Origin: Acinetobacter lwoffii
GTDB taxonomy: Bacteria; Pseudomonadota; Gammaproteobacteria; Pseudomonadales; Moraxellaceae
DNA length: 64,000 nt
Direction: 5' to 3'
Assembly (NCBI RefSeq): GCF_019343495.1
Contig: NZ_CP072551.1
Location: forward strand, 1 to 64,000
Shown here in pieces: positions 41,446 through 52,039 of this stretch (position 1 is the first letter of the stretch; every line of letters begins with the position of its first letter). The notes beneath the pieces are model-generated. The model saw nothing but the letters and a program-made list of their open reading frames with translations. It had not been told where the DNA came from and ran no database searches. Made by a program: the position numbers and the translations under genes.

Positions 41446-41487
41446 ATTTGGCCTTGAATAAATCTATACTGATGAAAATCTAAAAAC

Positions 41488-42099
41488 TTAATAAACAAAA
41501 CTTAAAGTCGTGACCAGATACTGTTTTTTATAGGCCTGCTGATTCAATTTTCCGGCCTTGTCTGCTTCTTTGCCAACTTCAATGACATATTGACCTTTCC
41601 ATGGCGTGGCGATCGTAATCTGGCCTTGGCCGTTGGTGGTGTATTTTTTTAGCCAAAATTGCGGGGAAAAGACTGTGACTTCAACATCCGCAGCAGCTTT
41701 ACCCTGATACAGTACCGTAAATGTATTGCTGTTGATCTGGGTCGGGACAATATCCAGTTCGGACTCTGCTTTCAAGTTTTGTCTGCCGGATTTGGCATGA
41801 TAGCTCAGCAATGATTCTCCATAGATCAATTCATGAGTGAGCTGGACATCGGTCTGGCCTTGGGTTGTATAGAGCAAATGATCCTGTTGCATTTGAGGAC
41901 TAAATGTTTTTTTGGCCTGAACGGCCTTTGCCTGATTGAAAGACTTGAGGGCACCTTGCTGCGTTTCTTTGAGCTGTTCACTATATTCACCAAAGAACGC
42001 ATGAGTCTGCTGATTTGTGCCACGTTCTAGCCAAAGCATATGCGCCTGAGCTGAAAGTGTCATAGACAGTCCAAGGGTCAAAGCGATCATTTTTTTCAT
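41488..42099 (-). CDS. DUF4198-type exported protein
   Basis: The 203-residue protein begins with a signal peptide (MIALTLGLSMTLSAQA, cut before HMLW). The first mature residue is His, as in many copper-handling and DUF4198 proteins. The C-terminal part is an Ig-like beta domain (GKAAADVEVTVFSPQFW, NGQGQITIATPWKGQYVIEV). Members accompany TonB receptors and may bind metal or the siderophore in the periplasm (inference). Confidence 0.72.
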   Translation of the reverse strand: MKKMIALTLGLSMTLSAQAHMLWLERGTNQQTHAFFGEYSEQLKETQQGALKSFNQAKAVQAKKTFSPQMQQDHLLYTTQGQTDVQLTHELIYGESLLSYHAKSGRQNLKAESELDIVPTQINSNTFTVLYQGKAAADVEVTVFSPQFWLKKYTTNGQGQITIATPWKGQYVIEVGKEADKAGKLNQQAYKKQYLVTTLSFVY

Positions 42100-42170
42100 T
42101 TGTTTTACCTATTTTTGTGTATGTAGTGATGATTTAGCCCTGAACATGTCATTAAGGCTAAGCTTGAAAA

Positions 42171-44327
42171 TCAGTATTTAAATTTCACGGCAACGCTGTA
42201 ATTCGCTGGTGCACCATAAAAACCTTGCTGATTGGGGAAATTGAACAGATATTTTTCATTGGTCAGGTTATTACCATTGGCTTGCAAGGTCATATGCTCA
42301 TTCAGCTCATAGCTGGCCATTAAGTTCACGAGCGCATAAGCATCCTGCTCAATGATTCCAGCTTTCTGGGTAATCACTCCATTGGCGGTTGCTTCAGGCA
42401 CATCTAGATAGGTCTGATCTTGCCACTGCACACCAAGGCCCAGTTTCAGTTTTGGAAGTTGCGGCACCTGATAGGTAGTTAAAAGATTAAAAGACTGGGT
42501 TGGATTGAAGGTACGCGCATCACCGCCATTGATCAGATCTTTCAGGCTAAATTGGGTATAACCAAAGCTTAAGTTAAAATGGTCGGTCAGTTGTCCCGCC
42601 AAGCCAAACTCGTAGCCTTGGGAACGTAGGTCACTGACCTGAGTTGTGCGTAAAGTCGGGATACCATCAGAATCACGAAGCGGATAATTACTTTGCTCCG
42701 TTCTGAACACAGCCATGGTGGCGGTAAGCTTGTCATCTAGCCAAGAACCTTTGACTCCGACTTCATAGCTTTCACCTTCGATCGGTTTGTTAATGCTGCC
42801 ATCATCTGCTTTGGTGGTTTGCGGACGGAAAATCGAGGTATAACTCAGATAGCCTGTATATTCAGGGCTAAAGTTATAGGTCAAACCGGCATAGGGTAAA
42901 ACTTTATCTTCATCATAAATGGTGTCGGTCCCATAACTGCTACCACTGCTTTCAGCCTGAACATAGTTCGCACCTAAAAGCAGTTTCAGATCATCATTCA
43001 GATGCAGTCGGGTCGCAGCATAAAGGCTCTGGTTCTTCTGCCGGATATGCATTTCCCCACTGGTTTTCGATAGATCCCAGCTTGGTTCTTCTGGTGTAAA
43101 GCTGGCTAAATCTGTGGTCAGCGGATTGACAAAGCTGCCAGCATAACCCAATTCATCCAGACGATTTTTGGCCCAGACATAGCCCAATGAGGCTTCATGG
43201 CGTTGTCCCCAAAGCGGATAGGTGCCGCTAAAACTCAGGCTGGCTTGTTGTTCTGTATTGTCATCAATATACATGCCTGGGTAGAGGAAGATACCTGAAG
43301 TGCCATTTGCGCCAGGTTTGCCGGACAGAAACAAGAGCTTTGAATCGCGTTGTGTACGTTTTTCATCATAGGTCAGTTTGGCTGTCCAGTCGCCACCCAG
43401 TTTTTGTTCAAGCTCGGCAAAGTAACTTTTAATATTGCTATCCCAGTGGGCCCAGCTTGGACTGTAATTATAATTCCGTGAGTAACTGAGCTGCTCGCCT
43501 TCAGTATTGATCAGTGGATTAGAACCCCAATTCACACCATTCGGCTTGTGATTGGTTTCGGTATAGCCTGCGGTCAATAGGGTTGTGTCAGTTACATCTG
43601 CCTCCACAACAGCACCTATGCCGTTTTTTTCCAGTTCATAACGATCCAGATAACTGTCACCATTCTGTTGATAGCCAAATACACGGCCTCTGATTTTTCC
43701 ATCCTGGGTGAGAGGAGAGGATATATCTGCTTCATAGCGCTGCGTATTCCATGAACCGTAACTGGCATTCAAGGCTGCCTGAAGTTCCTGAGTAGGGCGT
43801 TTGCGAATCATGTTAATGGTTGCACCAGGATCGCCAATTCCATTATTTAAGGCATTTGCGCCTTTCACCACTTCGATACGGTCAAACAAAAAACTGTCCG
43901 GATTATCATTATTATAATTATAGCCTTCGAGTGGAATACCAACGCCATCCACTAAAACATTCGAAATCTCGAAACCTCGGGCAAGGTAGGAGCTCCGTTC
44001 CGTTTCCTGATTGCTGACGATAATGCCAGGGGTATTGCGCAGTACTTCCCGGGTATTATCTAAGGCAAAGTCATCCAGTTGCTGGCGAGTGATGACATTG
44101 ACTGTTTGCGGCGTTTCCTTGAGTGGAATATTCAGTTTTGAGGCGGTTGACGAATTTTGGATGATATAAGCCTTACTCTGTTCGGAGCTGAGCTCACTCT
44201 GTTCTGATTCCGCTGTAACTGTAATCGTCGGTAATTGCTGAGTATCATCGGCAAAACTTTGCTGGGACACTAAAATTGCAAGACTAAGAAGAGAAAGCTT
44301 AAATGATGGAGGAACGGTATAAAACAT
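42171..44327 (-). CDS. TonB-dependent ferric siderophore receptor
   Basis: The 718-residue outer-membrane receptor has a signal peptide (LSLLSLAILVSQQSFA), a plug (about 55-190; LKETPQTVNVITRQQLDDFALDN in outline, FDRIEVVKGANAL) and a beta barrel ending YSVAVKFKY. The FhuE/coprogen-like pattern YLARGFEISNVLVDG suggests a hydroxamate-type siderophore, but this cannot be fixed from sequence reading. A Fur box precedes it. The minus-strand order receptor, DUF4198, DUF3649, PepSY, DUF3325 forms one iron-uptake block. Confidence 0.9.
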   Translation of the reverse strand: MFYTVPPSFKLSLLSLAILVSQQSFADDTQQLPTITVTAESEQSELSSEQSKAYIIQNSSTASKLNIPLKETPQTVNVITRQQLDDFALDNTREVLRNTPGIIVSNQETERSSYLARGFEISNVLVDGVGIPLEGYNYNNDNPDSFLFDRIEVVKGANALNNGIGDPGATINMIRKRPTQELQAALNASYGSWNTQRYEADISSPLTQDGKIRGRVFGYQQNGDSYLDRYELEKNGIGAVVEADVTDTTLLTAGYTETNHKPNGVNWGSNPLINTEGEQLSYSRNYNYSPSWAHWDSNIKSYFAELEQKLGGDWTAKLTYDEKRTQRDSKLLFLSGKPGANGTSGIFLYPGMYIDDNTEQQASLSFSGTYPLWGQRHEASLGYVWAKNRLDELGYAGSFVNPLTTDLASFTPEEPSWDLSKTSGEMHIRQKNQSLYAATRLHLNDDLKLLLGANYVQAESSGSSYGTDTIYDEDKVLPYAGLTYNFSPEYTGYLSYTSIFRPQTTKADDGSINKPIEGESYEVGVKGSWLDDKLTATMAVFRTEQSNYPLRDSDGIPTLRTTQVSDLRSQGYEFGLAGQLTDHFNLSFGYTQFSLKDLINGGDARTFNPTQSFNLLTTYQVPQLPKLKLGLGVQWQDQTYLDVPEATANGVITQKAGIIEQDAYALVNLMASYELNEHMTLQANGNNLTNEKYLFNFPNQQGFYGAPANYSVAVKFKY

Positions 44328-44340
44328 TTTAGTTAATGTA

Positions 44341-44359
44341 AATGATAATAATTATCAGT
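44341..44359. promoter_or_regulatory. Fur box of the siderophore receptor
   Basis: AATGATAATAATTATCAGT is a near-palindrome of the Fur GATAAT type, 14 bp upstream of the start codon. Iron-replete Fur would block transcription of the whole block. The remaining 44360-44580 contains no convincing gene. Confidence 0.85.
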
Positions 44360-44581
44360 AATATTATTGTTTAATATCTCTTAAAGCAATCTCAATATAA
44401 TAGGAAATCCAAATGAAAAATGAGTTAATGATAGGTAAATCTACAAATAAAAGTTTAATGTAAGAAGTAGGGAACAATAAAATATCACTGTTAAAAAAAG
44501 ATGTTATTACCTTACTTTTGTGCTCCTGAACCAATTTGTTTATATACTGCACTATAAATTTTCAAATCCTCAATCTGGAGT

Positions 44582-45045
44582 GACTTTGTTGCATAAAGGC
44601 TTCAGAGATAGATCTTTTCTAAGTTACTCGAATTCAAGTGACAACTTGGGTATGAGGTCGACCTAATTCCGTTAATTTATCGCCTAATAATTTAATGCAA
44701 TACATTTTGGTTTTGACCAAACTTCGCCGATGATAGCCTGACCATTTCTTCCATAGTGTCCTGCCTAAACATTTAACGGTTCGAAGTAATTCATTTCGCT
44801 CTTGCGAATGAACTTTTGTAGTTTTCTAAGGCTTTGCATTTTTTCTGGAGGGAACTACCGCATATGCTTACCGGTCTGCAATGACTTGACGGCATTGCTT
44901 GGTGTTATAAGCCTCGTCTGTATAAACTGAATCAATCTGTTCATCCAACGGAATTTGATCAAGTAACTCCCCAAGGATTCGTGAATCACTCACATTATTC
45001 GTTGTGAGCTGAACTGCTCGTATATGAAGAGTTTTAGCATCTATA
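44582..45045 (-). pseudogene. IS5-type transposase remnant with one IS end
   Basis: The minus strand carries IDAKTLHIRAVQLTTNNVSD and EQIDSVYTDEAYNTKQCRQ. Then, in shifting frames, the C-terminal part (KLLGDKL, LGRPHTQV-like) runs to an end with GCAACAAAGTC at 44582. The N-terminal half is missing and fused to the TolC fragment. The same IS end is at 15305. Confidence 0.8.
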
Positions 45046-45069
45046 GTGGGTATTGGTATGTTGAATGTA

Positions 45070-45560
45070 GTTCGGAAATTCTGTAATCGAGCCATGGCTT
45101 TGTAATAGGGTGGCCAGTGACATCACATATTTGTAGGCATTCAAGGCAGTTTCAGCTCGTAGTCCGCTCAGCATATTTTGTGCATCGATGACCTGTGTGG
45201 CGGTGCCCATATCTTCTTTAAAAGACAATTCTTGGATGCGTAAATTTTCCTGTGCGGCTTTCAAGTTTTGTGCCAGAAGTGCATCACTTTGCTGTGCACT
45301 GAGTGCTTCGCTATAAGATTTATAAATCAGATTTTCAATTTCTTGCTGGGTGCGTGCAGTGAGTAATTCTGTAGCAGAGCGTTTGAGTTCGGCAGCCTGA
45401 ATATTCTTGTTTTTATCGATCCCGGAAAACAGGTTATAGCGTGCGGCAACTCCGACAATCCAGTTTTCATTTTGATCCAGACTATATTCGCCAAAAGCAA
45501 AAACATTCGGTTTTTTTGCCGCTTGCTGGGCTTTCACATTGGCTTGAGCCAATTGGGTAT
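45070..45560 (-). pseudogene. TolC-family outer-membrane efflux protein fragment
   Basis: About 160 residues of the C-terminal half of a TolC-like channel: QAAKKPNVFAFGEYSLDQ, WIVGVAARYNLFSGID, then long helical heptads (LKAAQENLRIQELSFKEDMGTATQVIDAQ). Full proteins have 450-490 residues. Both ends are replaced by transposase remnants (IS5 at the 3' side, IS982 at the 5' side), so this is a leftover between two insertions. Confidence 0.82.
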
Positions 45561-45565
45561 GCATG

Positions 45566-46160
45566 AATTAGCTCTACATGCTTTACATGTGGCACTGATG
45601 AAAGGCCAAGGTACACAATATTTATGGGTTGATTCAACAACTCTGCCAATTTGTAAAAATCAACGTATTTAGCGTCATAAATCATTAATCCAAATTGCAT
45701 CACATGGTAGAAGCTCAATGGGCTGGTTTTATGGCTGTAAATTACGTATTGCGATGAATCAATTTGGTGAAATTGCCTGTTCTGCTTTATCGAATGGACA
45801 TGTTGCTAATATAAAAATGGTTGAGCAATTGGTTGCTGGTATAGAAGCAAAACTTTACGGGGATCGAGGTTACATCAGCCAAGAATTAAAAATTAGATTG
45901 AAAGATCAAGGTATTGATTTAATTACTTATCATCGGAAGAATATGCAGGCTATTCAACTCTGTGCATCAGATAAATATCACTTAAGACAACGCAAAAAAT
46001 AGAAATATTATTCGGCTTATTGAAGGGGCAATACAATTTAGTGACGAGTAAAGCACGTAGTCTTCATGGATTTCTGCGTGGAATTTACGCCTCACTATGT
46101 GCATATCAATTAACCCATCGAAATAAGCCAACAATTCAAATTAAGGAATCATCGGCTTAA
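45566..46160 (+). pseudogene. IS982-family transposase remnant
   Basis: The + strand encodes LWVDSTTLPICKNQRI, a stop, then SSMGWFYGCKLRIAMNQFGE and LYGDRGYISQELK. Further frames follow that match the tail SKARSLHGFLRGIYASLCAYQL. The N-terminal third is gone and several stops or frameshifts interrupt it. The pattern is that of IS982 elements. It ends about 150 bp ahead of bioB. Confidence 0.82.
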
Positions 46161-46308
46161 GCAGGATTCGGGTTAAATAAGCTTTCAAAAATAGCTTGAT
46201 ACACTAAAGCTATTTTAAGCAGGCAATGAATATGAAAGAAAACGTTAAAGAAAAATAAAAAAAACAGCGTATGATTTACTCAATGGAATTTTAGATGATG
46301 CAGACAAG

Positions 46309-47298
46309 ATGATCCGTAATGATTGGTCACGTGCCGAAATACAAGAAATTTATGACTTGCCTTTAATGGATTTACTGTTTCAGGCACAGCAAATTCATCG
46401 CCAAAACTTTGAACCGAATACTGTTCAGGTCAGTACTCTGCTTTCAATTAAAACGGGCCGTTGTCCGGAAGATTGTAAATACTGTTCGCAATCTGCACAT
46501 TACGATACTGATCTGGAAATTGAAAAACGCGTAGAAGTACAAAAGGCGATTGCTGAAGCCAAACAGGCCAAAGCTTCCGGTTCGACCCGTTTCTGCATGG
46601 GCGCAGCATGGCGTAATCCGCATGAACGCGATATGCCGTATGTGCTGGAACTGGTGCAGGAAGTCAAGAAACTGGGCATGGAAACCTGTATGACTCTAGG
46701 AATGCTGAATGCCTCACAAGCGGAACGTCTGAAAGATGCAGGGCTAGATTATTATAACCACAACCTTGATACCTCACGTGAATATTATGCCAATGTCATC
46801 AGTACACGTAGCTTTGATGACCGCTTAAATACGCTTGATCATGTACGTGATGCCGGAATTAATGTCTGTAGTGGCGGTATTGTCGGCTTGGGCGAAGGCG
46901 TACAAGACCGGGTCGGTTTGTTGTTTGAACTAGCGACTATGCCGATTCACCCGGGTTCGGTGCCCATAAATATGTTGGTTCCTATTGAAGGCACACCACT
47001 GGCCGATGTTGAAAAACTGGATGTGATTGACTGGATTCGTACTATTGCGGTAGCACGGATTATTATGCCGAAGAGTTATATCCGCTTGTCGGCAGGTCGT
47101 GAATCTCTCTCTGACTCTGATCAGGCACTGGCATTTATGGCTGGAGCTAACTCATTATTTTCAGGTGATAAATTGCTTACTGCCCCGAACAGTGGTGAAG
47201 GTAAAGACAAAGCCTTGTTTGCTAAATTAGGCTTAAAAGCTGAAGCTGCCAAGAAAACAGCTAAAGAATTGGCTGTAGATGCGATGCAACCTGCTTAA
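46309..47298 (+). CDS. bioB: Biotin synthase
   Basis: This 329-residue radical SAM enzyme inserts sulfur into dethiobiotin, the last step of biotin synthesis. It shows the CxxxCxxC cluster motif [27 protein letters not shown] and the [2Fe-2S] ligand region ([17 protein letters not shown]). The start at 46309 lacks a strong ribosome binding site. An IS982 remnant ends about 150 bp upstream, so the promoter may have been altered. It leads a bioB-H-A-F-C-D set on one strand. Confidence 0.96.
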   Translation: MIRNDWSRAEIQEIYDLPLMDLLFQAQQIHRQNFEPNTVQVSTLLSIKTGRCPEDCKYCSQSAHYDTDLEIEKRVEVQKAIAEAKQAKASGSTRFCMGAAWRNPHERDMPYVLELVQEVKKLGMETCMTLGMLNASQAERLKDAGLDYYNHNLDTSREYYANVISTRSFDDRLNTLDHVRDAGINVCSGGIVGLGEGVQDRVGLLFELATMPIHPGSVPINMLVPIEGTPLADVEKLDVIDWIRTIAVARIIMPKSYIRLSAGRESLSDSDQALAFMAGANSLFSGDKLLTAPNSGEGKDKALFAKLGLKAEAAKKTAKELAVDAMQPA

Positions 47299-47364
47299 TT
47301 AATCGTGTAACAAACAGGGATCATTTCAACTTGAATTGGTCCCTTTTTTATTGGAACAGACAAA

Positions 47365-48075
47365 ATGAAGATACTGATGATTACGGGTTGGGGGCTAGGA
47401 ACAGCGGTCTTAACCCCGTTTGTAGAACAGTTGCGGCAGCAGCATCAAGTTAAAGTATGGGATATTTTCGATCCTAACGTAGAAAGTCTTTTGGCCGAAA
47501 AAGTCAGGCAGGCGAGTTCGTTTGATGTCTTGATGGGGTGGTCTTTGGGTGGACAGTTGGCACTTTTGCTGGCTAATGAAATCCAGCAACAATTGAAAAT
47601 TGCCAAGCCAGTGATTTGCTGTATGTCAAATCCCTGTTTCGTGGCCAACGAAGCATGGCCACATGCAATGCCAGTTGAACAATATACACAATTTAAATCC
47701 TCCATACTGGCTGATCCAAAACGCGGGATGCAGCGCTTCTGTACCTTGGTCACTTTAGCTGGTGCAGCAGCGCGTGAACGTGCAAAATTATTGCACCAAC
47801 AGTTAAATAGTATTGATTTAAACTATCAGATTAAGCATCTTTATCTCTTGCATCAATTAAATCTGGTGGATATCCTAAAAAATCATTCAGTCAAGATGCT
47901 ATTTATATTTTCCGAGAACGACATGTTGGTTCCTTGCAAAGTTAGTCAAGAATCCGTGTTTTTAACAACCCAAAATCTGAATTTGGTAAAAATACAGGGC
48001 ACGCACGATGCCATCCTTTTTGATGCCAAGTTACTCGTTGAGCCAATTTTAAAATTTTTAGCCGATCTGGCTTAA
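47365..48075 (+). CDS. bioH: Alpha/beta hydrolase, probable pimeloyl-ACP methyl ester esterase (BioH role)
   Basis: The 236-residue hydrolase has the nucleophile motif GWSLGGQ (Ser about residue 60), the acid in FSENDMLVP and the His in GTHDAIL. The GWSLGG form is that of BioH, which removes the methyl group from pimeloyl-ACP methyl ester after BioC and FabI/B rounds. Its place between bioB and bioA supports this assignment, although overall sequence divergence leaves a BioG- or BioV-like substitute possible. Confidence 0.78.
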   Translation: MKILMITGWGLGTAVLTPFVEQLRQQHQVKVWDIFDPNVESLLAEKVRQASSFDVLMGWSLGGQLALLLANEIQQQLKIAKPVICCMSNPCFVANEAWPHAMPVEQYTQFKSSILADPKRGMQRFCTLVTLAGAAARERAKLLHQQLNSIDLNYQIKHLYLLHQLNLVDILKNHSVKMLFIFSENDMLVPCKVSQESVFLTTQNLNLVKIQGTHDAILFDAKLLVEPILKFLADLA

Positions 48076-48163
48076 GCAAAAAGAGATTGGTAGCTCTTGA
48101 CGTTTCATTTTCAGATTTAACGCGCTAAGATCAGTTTTAGTTTTAATAATTGGGGTAAATTCT

Positions 48164-49444
48164 GTGCAGGACGCTTTTGATCAACAGCATATTTGGCATC
48201 CTTATACCTCCATGACACAACCCTTGCCATGTTACAAAGTTAAAGCTGCAAATGGTGCAGTCATTGAACTTGAAGATGGTACCGAGCTGATTGATGGCAT
48301 GTCGTCCTGGTGGTGCACAATTCACGGTTATAATCATTCTGAACTCAATCAGGCCGTAACAAAACAATTAGAGTCGATGTCACATATCATGTTTGGTGGT
48401 TTGACTCATCAGCCTGCGATTGATGTGTCTAAACTGCTACTTGAGATCACGGCGCCTGAACTGGATAAAATTTTCTTTGCCGATTCCGGCTCGGTCGCGG
48501 TTGAGGTGGCGTTGAAAATGGCTGTGCAATATTGGAATGCACGTCAGCAACCACAAAAAACTAACTTTGTTACCACACGCTCTGGCTATCATGGCGACAC
48601 CTGGAATGCCATGTCGGTTTGTGATCCTGTAACTGGTATGCATCAAATTTTTGGTTCGAGTTTGCCGAACCGTTTATTTGTTCCGGCACCTCAAAGCCGT
48701 TTTGATGGGGCATGGCAACCCGAAGATATACAGCCACTTGAGCACCTGCTGGTACAGCAGCATCAACAGATTGCTGCCATGATCATTGAGCCGATTGTGC
48801 AAGGTGCAGGCGGGATGCGTTTCTATCATCCAGAATATTTAAAGCAAGCTAAGTTGTTGTGTGAAAAGTACGATGTACTGCTGATTTTAGATGAAATTGC
48901 CACCGGTTTTGGCCGCACTGGAAAACTATTTGCTTATGAACACGCTCAGGTCACACCAGACATTATGTGTATCGGTAAGGCATTGACTGGTGGTTATATG
49001 ACCTTGTCAGCGACCTTAACCACTCGCCATGTAGCAGAGACGATTTCAAGTGGTGAAGCGGGTGTGTTCATGCATGGCCCAACTTTTATGGCTAATCCGT
49101 TGGCCTGTGCGGTCGCATTAAAAAGTACCCAGCTGTTACTGGCTCAAGACTGGCAGACGCGTATTCAACAGATTGAAAGGACACTAGAACAATATTTACT
49201 GGATTTAAAATCCTTGGCACAAGTCAAAGATGTGCGTGTCCTCGGCGCAATTGGCGTGGTTGAGCTACATCAAACTATTGATTTGGCGCGTTTTCAGGCT
49301 GAATGTGTATGCCGTGGCGTCTGGATTCGTCCTTTTGGCCGTCTGGTCTATGTCATGCCGCCATATGTAATTTCAACACAGCAACTTGAAACTTTATTAA
49401 AGCATATGCGGGAGATGATTCAGCAGATAGAGGCAGTAGCATGA
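48164..49444 (+). CDS. bioA: Adenosylmethionine-8-amino-7-oxononanoate aminotransferase
   Basis: The 426-residue PLP enzyme converts KAPA to DAPA with SAM as amino donor. It begins at GTG 48164, which gives the usual N-terminus ([14 protein letters not shown]). Motifs are [44 protein letters not shown] and the PLP-Lys region [15 protein letters not shown]. It overlaps bioF by 4 bp. Confidence 0.95.
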   Translation: MQDAFDQQHIWHPYTSMTQPLPCYKVKAANGAVIELEDGTELIDGMSSWWCTIHGYNHSELNQAVTKQLESMSHIMFGGLTHQPAIDVSKLLLEITAPELDKIFFADSGSVAVEVALKMAVQYWNARQQPQKTNFVTTRSGYHGDTWNAMSVCDPVTGMHQIFGSSLPNRLFVPAPQSRFDGAWQPEDIQPLEHLLVQQHQQIAAMIIEPIVQGAGGMRFYHPEYLKQAKLLCEKYDVLLILDEIATGFGRTGKLFAYEHAQVTPDIMCIGKALTGGYMTLSATLTTRHVAETISSGEAGVFMHGPTFMANPLACAVALKSTQLLLAQDWQTRIQQIERTLEQYLLDLKSLAQVKDVRVLGAIGVVELHQTIDLARFQAECVCRGVWIRPFGRLVYVMPPYVISTQQLETLLKHMREMIQQIEAVA

Positions 49445-50610
49445 ACCATCTTGAGCATTTCCAGCAGCAGCTAGATGACTTGAAACAGCAAGGGCAATAT
49501 CGCCAGTTTAAGTCCAATATTTCTAGCCAGCCACTATTGCAACTCAATGGCCAAGAGATGCTGAATCTGGCATCCAATGACTATTTAGGTCTGGCATCCA
49601 ACTTAACGCTACGTGAAGAATTTTTTGACCTCACGCCGATGTCTGAGCGATATATGAGTTCAAGCTCTTCACGTTTACTGACAGGAAACTTTCCCAATTT
49701 TGAACAACTTGAAGCACAGATGTCACAGGCTTTTGGACGTTCAGTACTGCTGTTTAATAGTGGTTATCACATGAATATCGGGATTCTTCCTGCGCTCAGT
49801 AATGCTAAAACCATGATCATTGCTGACAAACTGGTACATGCCAGTATTATCGACGGGATTCGTTTATCTAAAGCTGGCTATGTGCGTTACCGCCATAATG
49901 ACCTGCAGCATTTGACTCAGTTTTTAGAAAAATATCAGTCAGATGAATCTATCCAGCGCATCATTGTGGTAACTGAATCAATTTTCAGTATGGATGGGGA
50001 TGAAACAGATTTAGCTGCTTTGGTGGCATTAAAACAGCAGTTTGCAAAAGTCATGCTCTATGTCGATGAGGCACATGCAATTGGTGTGCGCGGTGAACGT
50101 GGATTGGGCTGCGCAGAACAGTATCAAGTATTGGATCAGATTGATTTCCTGGTCGGTACCTTTGGCAAGGCTTTGGCTTCAGTTGGTGGTTATCTGGTCT
50201 GTGCGCCAGTGATTCGTGACTATCTGATTAATAGCATGCGACCTTTAATTTTTAGTACCGCCCAGCCGCCACTATGTATGGCCTGGACTAGATTTATTTT
50301 TCAGAAGGTACAGCAGCTTCAGGCGGGACGAGTACATTTGGCAGCATTGGCTGTACGCTGTCAGCAGGGCATTCAAGACTTGGGATATCACTGTCCATCA
50401 ACCTCGCAAATTGTGCCGGTACTGATTGGTGAGGCAAAACGCACCATTCAGGCGGCTGAAATTATGCAACAGCAGGGATTTTATGTGCTACCAGTACGTC
50501 CGCCAACGGTTCCTGCCAACACCTCCAGACTCAGAATCTGCCTGAATCAGAACATTTCTGCGGATGAGCTGGACGCATGTCTGCAGGTGCTGAGGAATTT
50601 ACCGCGATGA
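49441..50610 (+). CDS. bioF: 8-amino-7-oxononanoate synthase
   Basis: The 389-residue PLP enzyme condenses pimeloyl-ACP with alanine. It shows [22 protein letters not shown], the [14 protein letters not shown] motif and the PLP-Lys stretch [13 protein letters not shown]. It is coupled by overlapping start and stop codons to bioA upstream and bioC downstream (ATGA). Confidence 0.95.
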   Translation: MNHLEHFQQQLDDLKQQGQYRQFKSNISSQPLLQLNGQEMLNLASNDYLGLASNLTLREEFFDLTPMSERYMSSSSSRLLTGNFPNFEQLEAQMSQAFGRSVLLFNSGYHMNIGILPALSNAKTMIIADKLVHASIIDGIRLSKAGYVRYRHNDLQHLTQFLEKYQSDESIQRIIVVTESIFSMDGDETDLAALVALKQQFAKVMLYVDEAHAIGVRGERGLGCAEQYQVLDQIDFLVGTFGKALASVGGYLVCAPVIRDYLINSMRPLIFSTAQPPLCMAWTRFIFQKVQQLQAGRVHLAALAVRCQQGIQDLGYHCPSTSQIVPVLIGEAKRTIQAAEIMQQQGFYVLPVRPPTVPANTSRLRICLNQNISADELDACLQVLRNLPR

Positions 50611-51362
50611 ACAGCAAACAGATTGCCCAGCGTTTTGCTCAGGCAAATCTCAGTTATGAACAGCATGCGCTGGTACAAAGTACCGTAGCTGCAGAGTTGA
50701 TGCATTTCATGCAGCAGCATGTGGCACAACCACATTTGCAACGGGTATTGGAAATTGGCTGCGGTTCAGGATTGTTTACCCGGCTTTTTATGCAGCATTA
50801 TAGCTTTGATCATTTATTTTTAAATGACCTATATGTCGAAGTGAAGCAGCACTTCCCGGAAGCTAATCGGCTTTTGTGGGAGATTGGTAATATTGAAACC
50901 TTGCCACTGCCCCAGTCTCTGGACATGGTGTTGTCTTGTTCTGCATTGCAATGGATCTCGGATTTAAAAGCATTATTGCTCAACATTGCGCAGGCCTTAA
51001 ATCCCTCTGGGCATCTGTGTTTTGCCAGTTATACTGACAATAATTTAAAGGAAATTAAGGCACTGACCGGACAGGGCTTGGATTATCTGCCTTTAGCGAA
51101 GGTCTGTGAACTGCTCCAATCCTTAGGCTTTGACATTCTGCTGCAGATAGAAAAACAGATGACCTTATATTTTGAGCATCCGAAACAGGTGTTACAGCAT
51201 ATCAAAGCCACTGGTGTGCAGGCGACGGCACAGGGGTTTCGGTGGACAAAATCGTCATTACAGGATTTTTATACCGGCTATCAACAATTCCAAGATCCTA
51301 AAAGCAAACAGTATGTACTTACCTATCATCCGATTTATGTCATTGCACGGAAGACAGCATGA
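50607..51362 (+). CDS. bioC: Malonyl-ACP O-methyltransferase
   Basis: This 251-residue SAM-dependent methyltransferase starts pimelate synthesis by methylating malonyl-ACP. The SAM motif VLEIGCGSGLFTR lies at about residue 45, with DMVLSCSALQWISD further on. ATG 50607 overlaps the bioF stop (ATGA); upstream in-frame codons belong to bioF. It overlaps bioD by 4 bp. Confidence 0.9.
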   Translation: MNSKQIAQRFAQANLSYEQHALVQSTVAAELMHFMQQHVAQPHLQRVLEIGCGSGLFTRLFMQHYSFDHLFLNDLYVEVKQHFPEANRLLWEIGNIETLPLPQSLDMVLSCSALQWISDLKALLLNIAQALNPSGHLCFASYTDNNLKEIKALTGQGLDYLPLAKVCELLQSLGFDILLQIEKQMTLYFEHPKQVLQHIKATGVQATAQGFRWTKSSLQDFYTGYQQFQDPKSKQYVLTYHPIYVIARKTA

Positions 51363-52024
51363 GCGCACAGATTTATTTTGTCAGTGGCATTGATACCGCA
51401 ATTGGTAAAACCTTTACTACTGGTTTCTTGGCCAAAATTTGGAATGAGCAGGGTATTCGTACTATAACCCAAAAGCTGATCCAGACCGGAAATGTCGATA
51501 TATCAGAAGATATCGAACAGCATCGTGCAATTATGGGTTGTGGACTGTTACCGGAAGACCAGCAAAAACTGACCATGCCGGAAATTTTTACGTATCCGGC
51601 TTCACCGCATCTTGCTGCGCGTCTAGATGGGCGAGCCATTAATTTTGAACAGATTCAGCAGGCCACCGAACAGCTGGCTGCGGGCTATGACTGTATTTTG
51701 CTGGAAGGTGCAGGTGGTCTAATGGTGCCCTTAACCGAAGAGTTCCTAACTATTGATTATATTCAGACACATAATTATCCGGTGATTCTGGTCACTTCAG
51801 GGCGTTTGGGTAGTATTAATCATACCTTGCTGAGTCTTGAGTTGTTAAAACTCCGCGGGGTTCAATTATATGCCATTGCTTTTAATCATGCAGATAACTC
51901 CAAAGATCCCTTGATCGCTGAAGATACCATTGCTTATTTAAAACAGTATTTGCAGCGTGATTTTGCTGATACGACATGGGTTGATATTCCAGCTTTAAAT
52001 TTAGCCCTGTCTTCTCATAAGTAA
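51359..52024 (+). CDS. bioD: Dethiobiotin synthetase
   Basis: The 221-residue ATP-dependent enzyme closes the ureido ring of dethiobiotin. It has the P-loop GIDTAIGKTFTT at the N-terminus, the KLIQTG motif and EGAGGLMVPL. It is the last gene of the bio set. A broken histidine kinase gene on the opposite strand follows at once. Confidence 0.94.
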   Translation: MSAQIYFVSGIDTAIGKTFTTGFLAKIWNEQGIRTITQKLIQTGNVDISEDIEQHRAIMGCGLLPEDQQKLTMPEIFTYPASPHLAARLDGRAINFEQIQQATEQLAAGYDCILLEGAGGLMVPLTEEFLTIDYIQTHNYPVILVTSGRLGSINHTLLSLELLKLRGVQLYAIAFNHADNSKDPLIAEDTIAYLKQYLQRDFADTTWVDIPALNLALSSHK

Positions 52025-52039
52025 GTGATCCGCTTGCAG

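Noticed and set aside
44364..44552. 62-codon frame upstream of the siderophore receptor
   Set aside because: AT-rich chance frame without start signals or homology pattern.
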